Positions 24,077-32,368 of a stretch of 64,000 bases of DNA are shown in pieces (within the stretch, counting starts at the first letter, position 1; each line of letters begins with the position of its first letter). The stretch is from Hymenobacter norwichensis DSM 15439. GTDB taxonomy: Bacteria > Bacteroidota > Bacteroidia > Cytophagales > Hymenobacteraceae. The position numbers and the translations under genes were made by a program. The stretch lies in the NCBI RefSeq assembly GCF_000420705.1, contig NZ_ATVL01000011.1, forward strand, positions 62,001 through 126,000. Reading direction: 5' to 3'. Under the pieces are notes generated by a model that saw only the letters and a program-made list of their open reading frames with translations, made no database searches and was not told the origin of the DNA.

Positions 24077-24463
24077 TTACCTGGGGCCGTACACTTTCAA
24101 TAGCAATTCATTGTAGGCCTCTAGAAGCGCAATATACTTCGTCTGGAGCGCCATTAGCTGCTTTGCATAATCCTGTTCGGCAATAGGCGGTGTTACACTT
24201 TTAGATGTTACAGGCTGCAAATGCGTGGGTGTAACAGCTGGTATTACAAATGGAAGAACAGATTGTTGTAACGACGTAAAATCGTTGGAAAAATCATGTC
24301 CTATTATTTCTCCAACACGTGTTACAAATGCGTAATCAAGTGTCTCATCCTTGAATTTACGATATATGGTAGGGCGTGTAATACCTAGTTCATCCACGAT
24401 ACGAGTGATGGAAATACCGCTGTTTTTGATGGCTTCTTGCAGTATTTGACCCTGGTGTGGCAT
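24077..24463 (-). CDS. Small HTH DNA-binding protein with C-terminal coiled coil
   Basis: Protein of 128 residues. Residues about 1-45 form a helix-turn-helix (GQILQEAIKNSGISITRIVDELGITRPTIYRKF, where SITRIVDELGITRPTIYRKF is the recognition pair). A central Thr/Val/Pro-rich stretch follows (VIPAVTPTHLQPVTSKSVTPP), then a C-terminal helix likely to dimerise (QLMALQTKYIALLEAYNELLLKVY). I start at MPHQGQ because the 35 upstream codons are AT-rich junk. The gene is more AT-rich than its neighbours and has the six-base word gttaca/gtaaca many times, both in the coding region and upstream. Function is not known; self-regulation through those words is a possibility. It could be a horizontally acquired regulator. 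Confidence 0.75.
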   Translation of the reverse strand: MPHQGQILQEAIKNSGISITRIVDELGITRPTIYRKFKDETLDYAFVTRVGEIIGHDFSNDFTSLQQSVLPFVIPAVTPTHLQPVTSKSVTPPIAEQDYAKQLMALQTKYIALLEAYNELLLKVYGPR

Positions 24464-25300
24464 AGGGATGCTTATGTAAAACGATAGTGTAAATATGACA
24501 CTTGTGTACGGAACAACAAAACACTTTCTGTAAATAACACCATGTAACGTAACATTGTAAATTAACACGTTGTGTTACATTGTTACACCTTTTACAAAAC
24601 GTACAAACATTACACATGATACACATAGGTAGCATACGCCTGTATCATATGTTGTAATAAACACTAGTTTACACCACTAGAGGCCTTTTTAACTGTTTAC
24701 GACGCTGTAGAGGATTGTAGCATGACTAAGGTTCAGGATAAAGCACGCAGTACGTAGAGTGCGGAGTGTCGGCGCGTTTCAGAACTCACAGCGTTGCTGC
24801 CACTGTTACGCAGGCATCGGATTAGCCAGTGGAACAATTACGAGCCTTATGTAGTGGCTGGGATATTCTCTCACTCTCATAATAGCCCAGTCCTCCGGCC
24901 ATCAGTCTATCACGAAGGGTACAAGGCGTAGGCTTTGCTGGCACTCTCGGAAGCAGCAGGTTTTAGGATTTGCTACTTGTCTACGTGCATGCGTAAGTGT
25001 ACCTCCTCCGAGAAGGCAGAGGATGTGGGTCAAGTTGAATTGGTGCTTTGAAGAACCGCGTGTCTTGGCTGCCAGATGGTGCAGGTCTTAACTTTCTACA
25101 CATCACCTAAGCCATCAGATTCTTTTCAAGTGGTGATAATCTCAAGCCTTGACAGCTACTGTTCACGACATGTGCAGGTGTGTACTTGCAGCTTAAAGTG
25201 GTGCAGTTCATACGTAATGAAAATGTGGCTCTCCCCGAATCAGAGAACGACAGCAACTGGTATTTTAGGGCCACTAACATTTCAACCTTCATCCATTACA
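24464..25300. promoter_or_regulatory. AT-rich intergenic region with TGTTACA/TGTAACA-type repeats
   Basis: About 840 bases with no gene I can support. The left part (24480-24660) holds many copies of TGTAA/TTACA words, such as tgtaacgtaacattgtaa and tgttacattgttaca, on both strands next to the HTH gene; it may be an operator array. The remaining part (24660-25300) shows no structure I can name. Confidence 0.5.
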
Positions 25301-25921
25301 ATGAAACGAATCATTTTGCTGCTGTTGCTGGCAGCGGTAACTGTAGGGGGCTATTTCTATTATCAGAGTCTGAAAGCCGGGCCGAAGTATGCGCTGGTGC
25401 AAGCCGCCAACGCTGCCCGCACCCACGACATGCCTACGTTTGAGCGGTACGTTGACGTGAGCAGTGTAACAGGTAACCTGGTAGATCAGGTAACCAGCCA
25501 AGGTTCGACGCTGGGCTTACTGAATCCAGGAGGCTTTGCCTTTAAAGGCGCGTTGCGTATGCTGAAACCGCAGCTAGCACAGGTAGCGCGCAAAGAAGTG
25601 CAGCAGTACATCGAAACCGGTTCATTGGAGGGCGCTGCCACTGCTGCCCGTTCCAAAGGAGTAATGAACATCTCGCTGGCCGGCCTAGTAGGCAAAGTGG
25701 CCAGTGCTGACAGTAAGTTCAAGGATGTGAAATATGTGAACGAAGAAGGGGAGCAGGCTTTGGTTGGTCTGGAGTTTACCCAACCGAAATACGATACTAC
25801 CATGGTAGTGGAATTAAAGATGCTCAACCGCGGCGACCATTGGCAGGTAACGGAAATTACCAACACCGGCGACTTACTCAAGCACGTAGCACGGCTGGAA
25901 AAGCAACGACTGCTCAAGTAG
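25301..25921 (+). CDS. DUF2939 family protein
   Basis: Protein of 206 residues with an N-terminal signal anchor (MKRIILLLLLAAVTVGGYFYY) and a periplasmic or extracytoplasmic DUF2939 domain starting GPKYALVQAANAARTHDMPTFERYVDVSSVTGNLVDQV. The family is widespread in Bacteria and has no known function. A terminator follows 21 bases after the stop. The open frame extends upstream by 75 codons but the transmembrane start is clear, so I use it. Confidence 0.85.
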   Translation: MKRIILLLLLAAVTVGGYFYYQSLKAGPKYALVQAANAARTHDMPTFERYVDVSSVTGNLVDQVTSQGSTLGLLNPGGFAFKGALRMLKPQLAQVARKEVQQYIETGSLEGAATAARSKGVMNISLAGLVGKVASADSKFKDVKYVNEEGEQALVGLEFTQPKYDTTMVVELKMLNRGDHWQVTEITNTGDLLKHVARLEKQRLLK

Positions 25922-25942
25922 ATTTCACAAGCACCCTTTCAA

Positions 25943-25986
25943 CAATAAAAAGCCCTGACACCACGAGGTGTCAGGGCTTTTTATTG
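25943..25986 (+). terminator. Strong bidirectional Rho-independent terminator
   Basis: Perfect 20-bp stem (caataaaaagccctgacacc) with a 4-base loop and T-run on each strand. It lies between the convergent DUF2939 and PLDc_N genes. Confidence 0.92.
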
Positions 25987-26002
25987 TTAGGCTAGCAGTT
26001 GG

Positions 26003-26293
26003 CTACACGATACCTGTGTTGGATTTGCCACGGCCCGCAAATAGCCAGTATATGATCAGACCGACGAAGGGAAAGAAGAAAATAATGGCTGTCCACAGGA
26101 TCTTCTTACCAATAGTCCAGGGCTGACGGAATACATCGAAGAGAGCCAAAACATCAAGAGCTAGCAGCACATAGCCCCAGGTAGCCAAGCTGCCATCGGC
26201 GTTGAAGCGGGCACAAGACGAAACAAGAAGCGTAAGTACCAGCAGAGACATAGCAGCCGGTAGGCGGTTGGCGAAAGTGTGAAGTTTGCTCAT
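26003..26293 (-). CDS. PLDc_N-domain small membrane protein
   Basis: Protein of 96 residues: a signal/first helix (about 12-28, AMSLLVLTLLVSSCARF, with a lipobox-like SSC) and two further helices. The part WGYVLLALDVLALFDVFRQPWTIGKKILWTAIIFFFPFVGLIIYWLFAGR matches the PLD nuclease N-terminal (PLDc_N) transmembrane domain found alone or in front of cardiolipin synthases. No catalytic domain is present. Function unknown. Confidence 0.8.
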   Translation of the reverse strand: MSKLHTFANRLPAAMSLLVLTLLVSSCARFNADGSLATWGYVLLALDVLALFDVFRQPWTIGKKILWTAIIFFFPFVGLIIYWLFAGRGKSNTGIV

Positions 26294-26386
26294 GAGCGTA
26301 GGGAGTGAGTTAGTTCTGCCGGTTTTCTACGCACATCTTTCAGAATAGATATAAAACATCAGCTATTTTAAATATAAACTCCTGAT

Positions 26387-27040
26387 TTACAATATGTTAG
26401 TTAAATAAACCCGAACCTGATCAATAAAGGTTAACCCAGCCTGGGGCACTAGCGCCAAAGCCACTAGTATTCCGAACAACGCACCGTAGAAATGGGCATC
26501 GTGGTTGATATTGTCGCCCCGGCGGCGGCCCTGGTAGTAGGAATACGCCAGGTACAGGAAGCCGAATAGAAACGGCTGGATAGGAATGGGCAATGGGAAG
26601 ATGATAATACCGCCACCATCAGCTGCCACTGGATAAAACAGAATGCTGGCAAACAGCACCGACGATACTCCACCCGAGGCACCCAGGCTGCGGTAGCTAG
26701 GGTCGTGGCGGTGACGGAAGTAGGTGGGAATATCCGACACAATGATGCCGCCGATGTATAGCAGTAAGAAGGCCGCAATACCTCCTTGCATGCCGTAGGC
26801 GGCAGCAAACTCGCTCAACACAGCCGGGCTGAACGAGTAGAAGGCAAACAAATTGAAGCCTAGATGCATGAAGTCGGCATGGAGGAAGCCGGAGGTGAGG
26901 AACCGGTACCACTGGCCGCGCTGCGACACGAGGTAGGGGCTGAAGATCCATTTCTCCATCAGTTCCCGGTTCGACCAGGCATACATGGAGATGCCCGCCG
27001 TCAGGGCAATCAGGAGGAGGGCAGGATTAAGGAAGGGCAT
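26387..27040 (-). CDS. Rhomboid-family intramembrane serine protease
   Basis: Six-helix intramembrane protease of 217 residues. The catalytic serine is in SLGASGGVSSVLF (GASG motif), and the partner histidine is in NHDAHFYGALFG. WYRFLTSGFLHADFMHLGFNLFAFYSF is the conserved L1/H2 region of rhomboids. It acts in the inner membrane on substrates that cannot be read from sequence. It is transcribed leftward after the polyprenyl synthase gene, with a hairpin between them. Confidence 0.92.
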   Translation of the reverse strand: MPFLNPALLLIALTAGISMYAWSNRELMEKWIFSPYLVSQRGQWYRFLTSGFLHADFMHLGFNLFAFYSFSPAVLSEFAAAYGMQGGIAAFLLLYIGGIIVSDIPTYFRHRHDPSYRSLGASGGVSSVLFASILFYPVAADGGGIIIFPLPIPIQPFLFGFLYLAYSYYQGRRRGDNINHDAHFYGALFGILVALALVPQAGLTFIDQVRVYLTNIL

Positions 27041-27089
27041 TGAGTGAAGATTAGAAATAAGAAGTGGGCGCTTAGCAGAGAGCAGGAAG

Positions 27090-27144
27090 AAGGGCTACGG
27101 CGGGGTTCCTGCTCATCGAGCGAAGGAAACCTGCCGTAGCCCTT
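27090..27144 (-). terminator. Inverted repeat between polyprenyl synthase and rhomboid genes
   Basis: Arms aagggctacggcggggttcc and ggaaacctgccgtagccctt pair at 18 of 20 positions with a 15-base loop. It lies about 20 bases beyond the polyprenyl synthase stop. T residues follow on the plus strand and TTCTTCC on the minus strand, so it may terminate the upstream gene. Confidence 0.6.
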
Positions 27145-27161
27145 TCTTGTTTGGCGCTTTT

Positions 27162-28133
27162 CTACTGCTCCCGCTCTAGGAGTTGCAGGGCGAGTTGCAG
27201 CAACGGCTCTTTACGCGCTGCGGAGGCCTCTACGCGCTCCAAGTGCTGGAGGGCGTCCTGGAAGTAGTTGTTGATGAGAGCTTCGGTCTGAGGGCGGATT
27301 TCGAGCTCATCGTACAGGGTACGGATGGCGTGCACCTTCACCTCAGCGCTCAGCACTGGCTGGCCGATGTGCCGGGCCAGCACAGCTTGCTGGCTAGCGT
27401 TGGCCTGGGCCTGGGCAGTGAGCAGCAGAAAGGTCTTCTTATCCGATACAATGTCGCCGCCGACGCGCTTGCCAAAGGTGGCCGCGTCGCCGTACACATC
27501 CAACAAATCGTCGCGGAGTTGGAAGGCCAAACCGATGCCCACGCCGAATTGGCGAAGGTGGTCAGCATCGGTGGCACTGGCCCCGCCGAGCAGGGCACCT
27601 AGCTCCAGTGCGAAGCCCAGGAGCACGGCTGTTTTTAGCCGGATCATGTCCAGGTATTGGTCGATGCTGACCTCGGTTTCGGTTTCGAAGTTCATGTCCC
27701 ACTGCTGGCCCTCGCACACCTCGGCGGCCGTTTGGCTGAAGCGGCGCAGGATGGTGGGCAGCAGAGCAGCGGGCACATCAAAGAACAGCTCATAGGCCCG
27801 CACCAGCATCACGTCGCCGCTCAGGATGGCCACGTTGGCATTCCACTTCTCGTGCACCGTGGGCTGGCCGCGCCGCAGTGGGGCCTGGTCCATGATGTCG
27901 TCGTGGAGCAGGGTGAAGTTGTGGAAGACCTCTACGCCCAGCGCCGGCTTGAGCACGGGGTCGAGGTTGTCGGTGAAGACGTGGGCGCCGAGCAGCGCCA
28001 GCAGCGGCCGGATACGCTTGCCCCCAAGGGCCATGATGTAGCGGATGGGCTCGTAGAGCGCCGTGGGCTGGTCGCCGTAGTGCAGACTATCGAGGCCAGT
28101 GGTAAGCTTGTTGCTGAAGTAAGAAAGGTCCAC
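27162..28133 (-). CDS. Polyprenyl (trans-isoprenyl) diphosphate synthase
   Basis: Class I trans-prenyl diphosphate synthase of 323 residues that extends allylic diphosphates with IPP. The first Asp-rich motif is LLHDDIMDQ (DDIMD) and the second is QLRDDLLDVYGD (DDLLD). GGKRIRPLLALLGAHVF holds the conserved Lys/Arg IPP-binding residues. The chain length of product cannot be read with confidence; farnesyl/geranylgeranyl or the quinone side chain are options. The preceding gene on the opposite strand is a TonB-C protein. Confidence 0.93.
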   Translation of the reverse strand: MDLSYFSNKLTTGLDSLHYGDQPTALYEPIRYIMALGGKRIRPLLALLGAHVFTDNLDPVLKPALGVEVFHNFTLLHDDIMDQAPLRRGQPTVHEKWNANVAILSGDVMLVRAYELFFDVPAALLPTILRRFSQTAAEVCEGQQWDMNFETETEVSIDQYLDMIRLKTAVLLGFALELGALLGGASATDADHLRQFGVGIGLAFQLRDDLLDVYGDAATFGKRVGGDIVSDKKTFLLLTAQAQANASQQAVLARHIGQPVLSAEVKVHAIRTLYDELEIRPQTEALINNYFQDALQHLERVEASAARKEPLLQLALQLLEREQ

Positions 28134-28277
28134 GGAAAAGCGGGTACGGTTCAGTTGGAAAGGTACGGAGGAATCAGCAGGCCGTTTGCTGGGCTTGCCG
28201 CACGGCAGTGAAGTAACAGGATACTGTAGCTGCTAACGCAAGCGTTGGGTAGTAAGCTGCTTTCTAACGGCCTTGCT

Positions 28278-28784
28278 ATGCTAACAAGAATACACCGGTG
28301 GATGATTGGATGCGCTATACTGCTGCCGGGAGTTGCCGCGGCGCAGAACTCCTACAACCGCTGGGATGCGCAGCCGCCCGCCCCCATCAAAACGCCCACG
28401 CGGGCTGCCACCAAACCAGAAGATAAGCCGGCTGCCCACGTTGTAATTGCACCTACTGACTCGCTAGCGGAGCTTGCTACGCCTCGCGTAACCGTTGAGC
28501 AAATGCCTGTGTTTCCGGGTGGGCCGGAAGCCTTCGCGCAGTACATCAAGTCCCGAATGAAACGACCGAAAGGAGCTCGTGCTACAGGTACGCTCTACGT
28601 CACCTTCACGTTGCTGCCAACAGGCGCTACCTCGAACGTGCAGGTGGCGCCGGGCCGTGGTATAAGCCCTAGCTACGATGCTGCAGTGGTGGAGCTGATA
28701 AGGGGAATCAGCAACTTCAGTCCGGGCAAACGCAACGGGCAGCCGGCCGCTATGGAAGTCACAGTGCCTATCCGCTTCGACTAG
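28278..28784 (+). CDS. TonB C-terminal-domain protein
   Basis: Secreted or periplasmic protein of 168 residues with a signal peptide (MLTRIHRWMIGCAILLPGVAAAQ). A Pro/Ala-rich linker is followed by a TonB C-terminal domain: VEQMPVFPGGPEAFAQYIKSRMKRP, LYVTFTLLPTGATSNVQVAPGRGISPSYDAAVVELIRGI and AMEVTVPIRFD. The FPGG-alpha pattern is typical of Bacteroidota TonB-like domains. There is no membrane anchor beyond the signal, so it is unlike classical TonB; it may be a periplasmic adaptor. Start is the ATG; an upstream TTG is unlikely. Confidence 0.85.
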   Translation: MLTRIHRWMIGCAILLPGVAAAQNSYNRWDAQPPAPIKTPTRAATKPEDKPAAHVVIAPTDSLAELATPRVTVEQMPVFPGGPEAFAQYIKSRMKRPKGARATGTLYVTFTLLPTGATSNVQVAPGRGISPSYDAAVVELIRGISNFSPGKRNGQPAAMEVTVPIRFD

Positions 28785-28794
28785 ACCTACGCAA

Positions 28795-28833
28795 AAAAAG
28801 CCCCTAACACCAGTACGGATGTCAGGGGCTTTC
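28795..28833 (+). terminator. Hairpin between the convergent TonB-C and rnr genes
   Basis: Stem agcccctaac with gtcaggggct (9 of 10), flanked by A-run and TTTCACTT. It can end the TonB-C gene and, from the other strand, rnr, which both stop nearby. Confidence 0.7.
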
Positions 28834-28878
28834 ACTTATTAAGAGCTACAAAACCGTAGCACCGTTGTGGCCGATTCT

Positions 28879-31383
28879 CTACCGGCGACGCTTGCCTTTG
28901 TCACCGCCGCCGGGGCGGCCGCCGCTCCGCTCGGGGCGGTAGCCGCGGGGCTTGCTGTTCTCACGGCGCTGCTGCAACTCCCGTTGCTTCACCGAGTCGG
29001 GGCGGTTGTCTACCAGCTCGAAGTCGATAGTGCGGTCGAGCAGATTGGCGGCTTTCACTACCACTTGCAGCTCGTCGCCGAACTGGATGATGCGCTTGCT
29101 GCTACGGCCCACAATACGGTAGTTGTCTTTGTCGAGCTCGAACGTATCGCCGGGAATCTCGCTCAGGCGGATCATACCTTCGCACTTATTCTCCTCGATT
29201 TCCACGTACATGCCACGCTCCGTGAGGCCCGATACCACGCCGGTGAACGTCTCGCCAATCACCTCGGACATGAACTCCACCTGCTTGTATTTGATGCTGG
29301 CCCGCTCGGCGGAAGCGGCTAGTTTCTCACGCTCCGAGGAGTGCTTACACTCTTCTTCCACGGGGGCCACTTCCACGTTCTTACCACCTTCGAGGTAGTG
29401 TTCCAGCAGGCGATGCGCCATCATATCTGGATAGCGCCGAATGGGCGAGGTGAAGTGCGAGTAGTGCTCGAACGCCAGACCAAAATGGCCCAGCGGCTCG
29501 GTGGTATAAATGGCCTTGCTCATGGTCCGCACAGCCAGCGTCTGGATGACGTTCTGCTCGGGCCGCCCCATTACTTCGGTAGACAAATCATTGAGCTCGG
29601 TACTGAGTTTTTTGGGGTTACTCAGGTCGAGGTCGTGGCCGAATTTCTTGGCGAAGAGGGCGAAGGTTTGCAGCCGGTCCGGGTCGGGGGCTTCGTGCAC
29701 GCGGTACACCATAGTATAGCGCGGCTTACGGCTTTTCAGCTTGAACACGAACTCGGCCACCTTGCGGTTAGCCAGCAGCATGAACTCCTCAATCATCTTG
29801 TGGGCGTCCTTGCGCTCCTTCACGTACACGCCCAGCGGCTTGCCTTCCTCGTCCAGCTTGAACTTCACCTCCTGCGTCTCGAAACTGATAGCACCCTGCT
29901 TGAAGCGTTTTGCGCACAGCTTTTTGGCGATGTTGTTCATCAGCTGAATCTCGGCGGTGTAGTCGCTCTCCAGCCCTTCGATCCGCTCCTGGGCTTCTTC
30001 GTAGGCGAAGCGCCGGTCGGAGTGAATGATGGTTTTGCCGAACCACGAATCGAAGAGCTTGCCGCTTTCGTCGAGCTCGAACACAGCCGAGAAAGTCAGT
30101 TTGTCTTCGTTGGGGCGCAGGGAGCAGAGGCCGTTGGAGAGGCGCTCGGGCAGCATCGGAATCACGCGGTCCACGAGGTAAACCGACGTGGCGCGGTGCT
30201 TGGCTTCGCGCTCCAGTTCGGTGCCGGGCTTCACGTAATGGGTCACGTCGGCAATGTGCACGCCAATTTCCCAGTGGCCGTTTTCCAGCTTCTCAATGCT
30301 CAGGGCATCGTCGAAGTCTTTGGCATCGGCGGGGTCAATGGTGAAGGTGGTGATGTTGCGGAAGTCACGGCGGCGGCTGATTTCGTCCTCGGAAATCCGG
30401 TCGGATATAGCCTCCGATTCCACCTCCACTTCGTGCGGAAACTCGAACGGCAAACCGAACTCCGCCATGATGGCGTTTATCTCGGCCTCGTTGCCACCGG
30501 CCTGTCCGAAGCTACGAACCACCTCGCCTACCGGGGAGCGGCCGGCGTCATTCTCCGGAAACTCGGTGATGCGGACCAGCACCTTTTCGCCGTTGTTAGC
30601 ACCGTGCAGATTCTCGAACGGCACGAACACATCGAAGTACATCTTGCGGTTGTCGGGCTTCACAAAACCGATGCCGCCCTGCACTTGCAGGCGGCCCACC
30701 ACCTCAGGGCGCACCCGGTTCAGCACTTCCACCACGTCGCCGACAGGGCGGCCGTCGCGGGTACCGCGCAGGCGCAAGCTCACTGTGTCGCCGTGCATAG
30801 CAAACTTCAGCCGGTCGGTGAACACGCGCACGTCGCTCTCACTTTCCTCGCTGATGACGAAGGCAAACTTGTCGGTAGCCAGGGCCACGGTGCCAGTGAT
30901 TACCTCACCACCGCTGTCCTGCCGATGCCGGGTTTCGGGCCGCAGCTCATCCGAAGGAAAGTCGAAGCCAGCACCACGGCGACGGTGCACTACCGGGTCG
31001 TTACCGAACTCGGCTTGCACCGAGCGGCTGGGCTTGGCGGGTACGGGGGTGTTGTCGTCGTGGCGACGCTTCTTGCTGCTGGCGGGTGCCGTGGCGGCCA
31101 GCATAGCAGTGGGGTCGGTTAGGCGGTACTCGTCGTTGGTCACGAGCGTCAGTACTCCCGATTTCTTGAAAAAGCGCAGGTGTTCAAACACTTCTTCGCG
31201 CTGCTCTTTGGTGGTGACGCCAAGCCGGCGGGAAAGCTGCCGATAGGCAATCACATCCGTTGGCTTGTCGGTAAAAATGCGCAGAACCTGTTCTTTGGTT
31301 ATCGTTGCGGGGGCGGCTTGGTCGCCGCTGGCAGCCTTCGCGCGAGGGGCGCGGGGGGCGGCAGAGTCTTCTTTTCTTTTCAT
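28879..31383 (-). CDS. rnr: Ribonuclease R
   Basis: Processive 3'-5' exoribonuclease of 834 residues that degrades structured RNA. After a basic N-terminus and winged-helix region (TKEQVLRIFTDKPTDVIAYRQLSRRL), cold-shock-like domains precede the RNB catalytic core: TIDPADAKDFDDALSIEKLENGHWEIGVHIADVTHYVKPGT, containing the Asp cluster, and FAFEHYSHFTSPIRRYPDMMAHRLL. An S1 domain follows (GETFTGVVSGLTERGMYVEIEENKCEGMIRLSEI) and a Arg/Gly-rich basic tail. I start at MKRKEDSAAP; 29 codons further upstream lack family features. Confidence 0.96.
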   Translation of the reverse strand: MKRKEDSAAPRAPRAKAASGDQAAPATITKEQVLRIFTDKPTDVIAYRQLSRRLGVTTKEQREEVFEHLRFFKKSGVLTLVTNDEYRLTDPTAMLAATAPASSKKRRHDDNTPVPAKPSRSVQAEFGNDPVVHRRRGAGFDFPSDELRPETRHRQDSGGEVITGTVALATDKFAFVISEESESDVRVFTDRLKFAMHGDTVSLRLRGTRDGRPVGDVVEVLNRVRPEVVGRLQVQGGIGFVKPDNRKMYFDVFVPFENLHGANNGEKVLVRITEFPENDAGRSPVGEVVRSFGQAGGNEAEINAIMAEFGLPFEFPHEVEVESEAISDRISEDEISRRRDFRNITTFTIDPADAKDFDDALSIEKLENGHWEIGVHIADVTHYVKPGTELEREAKHRATSVYLVDRVIPMLPERLSNGLCSLRPNEDKLTFSAVFELDESGKLFDSWFGKTIIHSDRRFAYEEAQERIEGLESDYTAEIQLMNNIAKKLCAKRFKQGAISFETQEVKFKLDEEGKPLGVYVKERKDAHKMIEEFMLLANRKVAEFVFKLKSRKPRYTMVYRVHEAPDPDRLQTFALFAKKFGHDLDLSNPKKLSTELNDLSTEVMGRPEQNVIQTLAVRTMSKAIYTTEPLGHFGLAFEHYSHFTSPIRRYPDMMAHRLLEHYLEGGKNVEVAPVEEECKHSSEREKLAASAERASIKYKQVEFMSEVIGETFTGVVSGLTERGMYVEIEENKCEGMIRLSEIPGDTFELDKDNYRIVGRSSKRIIQFGDELQVVVKAANLLDRTIDFELVDNRPDSVKQRELQQRRENSKPRGYRPERSGGRPGGGDKGKRRR

Positions 31384-31578
31384 CAGAAAATGAGGGCCGC
31401 CAGGGGTTGTCTTTTTCTCAGGCGGCGGGATTGATAGTAAGGAAAGCCGGCTTTGGTAGTGGCGTTCCAAGGTGAATGTTAGTAGCCCGATGCGGGCGGT
31501 GCCGGCCGCTTAGCCGGGCTTCAGGTAGATAATACGAAATATATCCGCGAATATCTATTTCTGGTAGCAAATGCCAGA

Positions 31579-32325
31579 TTACGGATTTGCTATAGTCAAC
31601 CTCTTTAACACCGATTCGACAAAATCAGTTACATCCCACTCTTTTAAATCTGATACCTGCCCGTCGCCGACTTCCACCACCACGTATTCGCCCGACATGA
31701 ATTGCACCACATCCAACGAGTAGAAAAGGCGCGGTGCAAGCCGAGCCAAGACTGGGTTCAGCTCGGCAGGCAGCTCAGTCCGTTCCGCTCCATACGCCAC
31801 TCCCGCCACCACGAAAAACCGGCGTTCTGATTCTGGTTTCAGCTCCGCAAATTCTCGCACGAATAGCACCTCGTTTGGGGGCACCTGATGCTTCGCCAGC
31901 AGCTGAGTGTACTGCGCTTCTGAAGCCACTACCGAGTCGGGCCCGAACGATTTCACTAGGCCTTTCACAAAGTAGCGCTGGCCAGACGTGAAATCCAGCG
32001 GGGCGGCCGCCGGTTGAAAGCAGCTCGAAAAGGTGTACTCCGCTATCTGGCTGTACCACCCCGAAGCCTGATGGGATGCTTGGTATTGCGCGGTATCAAC
32101 CCGCAATGGCGTCAGCCGTCCTAAGGCTTCGTACTCCGCGGCTGACAGCATCCAGCCACGGTAAAGCGCAGCAGTGGCAGATGGCTGGCGGGGAAATAGC
32201 CGGCCAGTTTCCACATCGAAAAGCGTAACCTCTACCCCGTTGCTACGCGCCCACTGATACTCCGGCTCCCACAAAGGGTCGATGGTTTGAGGCTCGTAGG
32301 GAAGAGACGGATAAACGATGCGCAT
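31579..32325 (-). CDS. ATP-grasp domain protein (DUF4343-like)
   Basis: Protein of 248 residues starting MRIVYPSLPYEPQTIDPLWE. The C-terminal half resembles an ATP-grasp ligase fold: GQRYFVKGLVKSFGPDSVVASEAQYTQLLAK, VLFVREFAELKPESERRFFVVAGVAYG and SLDVVQFMSGEYVVVEVGDGQVSDLKEWDVTDFV, the last being the metal/ATP-binding part. This matches the ATP-grasp DUF4343 group, for which no substrate is known. Upstream codons before this ATG read as shadow of the neighbour gene. It follows the ABC ATPase gene with a 43-base gap. Confidence 0.8.
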   Translation of the reverse strand: MRIVYPSLPYEPQTIDPLWEPEYQWARSNGVEVTLFDVETGRLFPRQPSATAALYRGWMLSAAEYEALGRLTPLRVDTAQYQASHQASGWYSQIAEYTFSSCFQPAAAPLDFTSGQRYFVKGLVKSFGPDSVVASEAQYTQLLAKHQVPPNEVLFVREFAELKPESERRFFVVAGVAYGAERTELPAELNPVLARLAPRLFYSLDVVQFMSGEYVVVEVGDGQVSDLKEWDVTDFVESVLKRLTIANP

Positions 32326-32368
32326 AGAGAATAACGTAGCAGTCGGCTTCGAGCTTACCCTGTGCAGC

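Noticed and set aside
24390..24635. 81-codon minus-strand frame rich in Cys and His before the HTH gene
   Set aside because: Falls in the TGTTACA-rich operator-like DNA, which explains its odd Cys/Val composition.
29341..31122. 593-codon plus-strand frame opposite rnr
   Set aside because: Long only because high-GC coding DNA leaves the antisense frame open; rnr domains on the other strand are clear.
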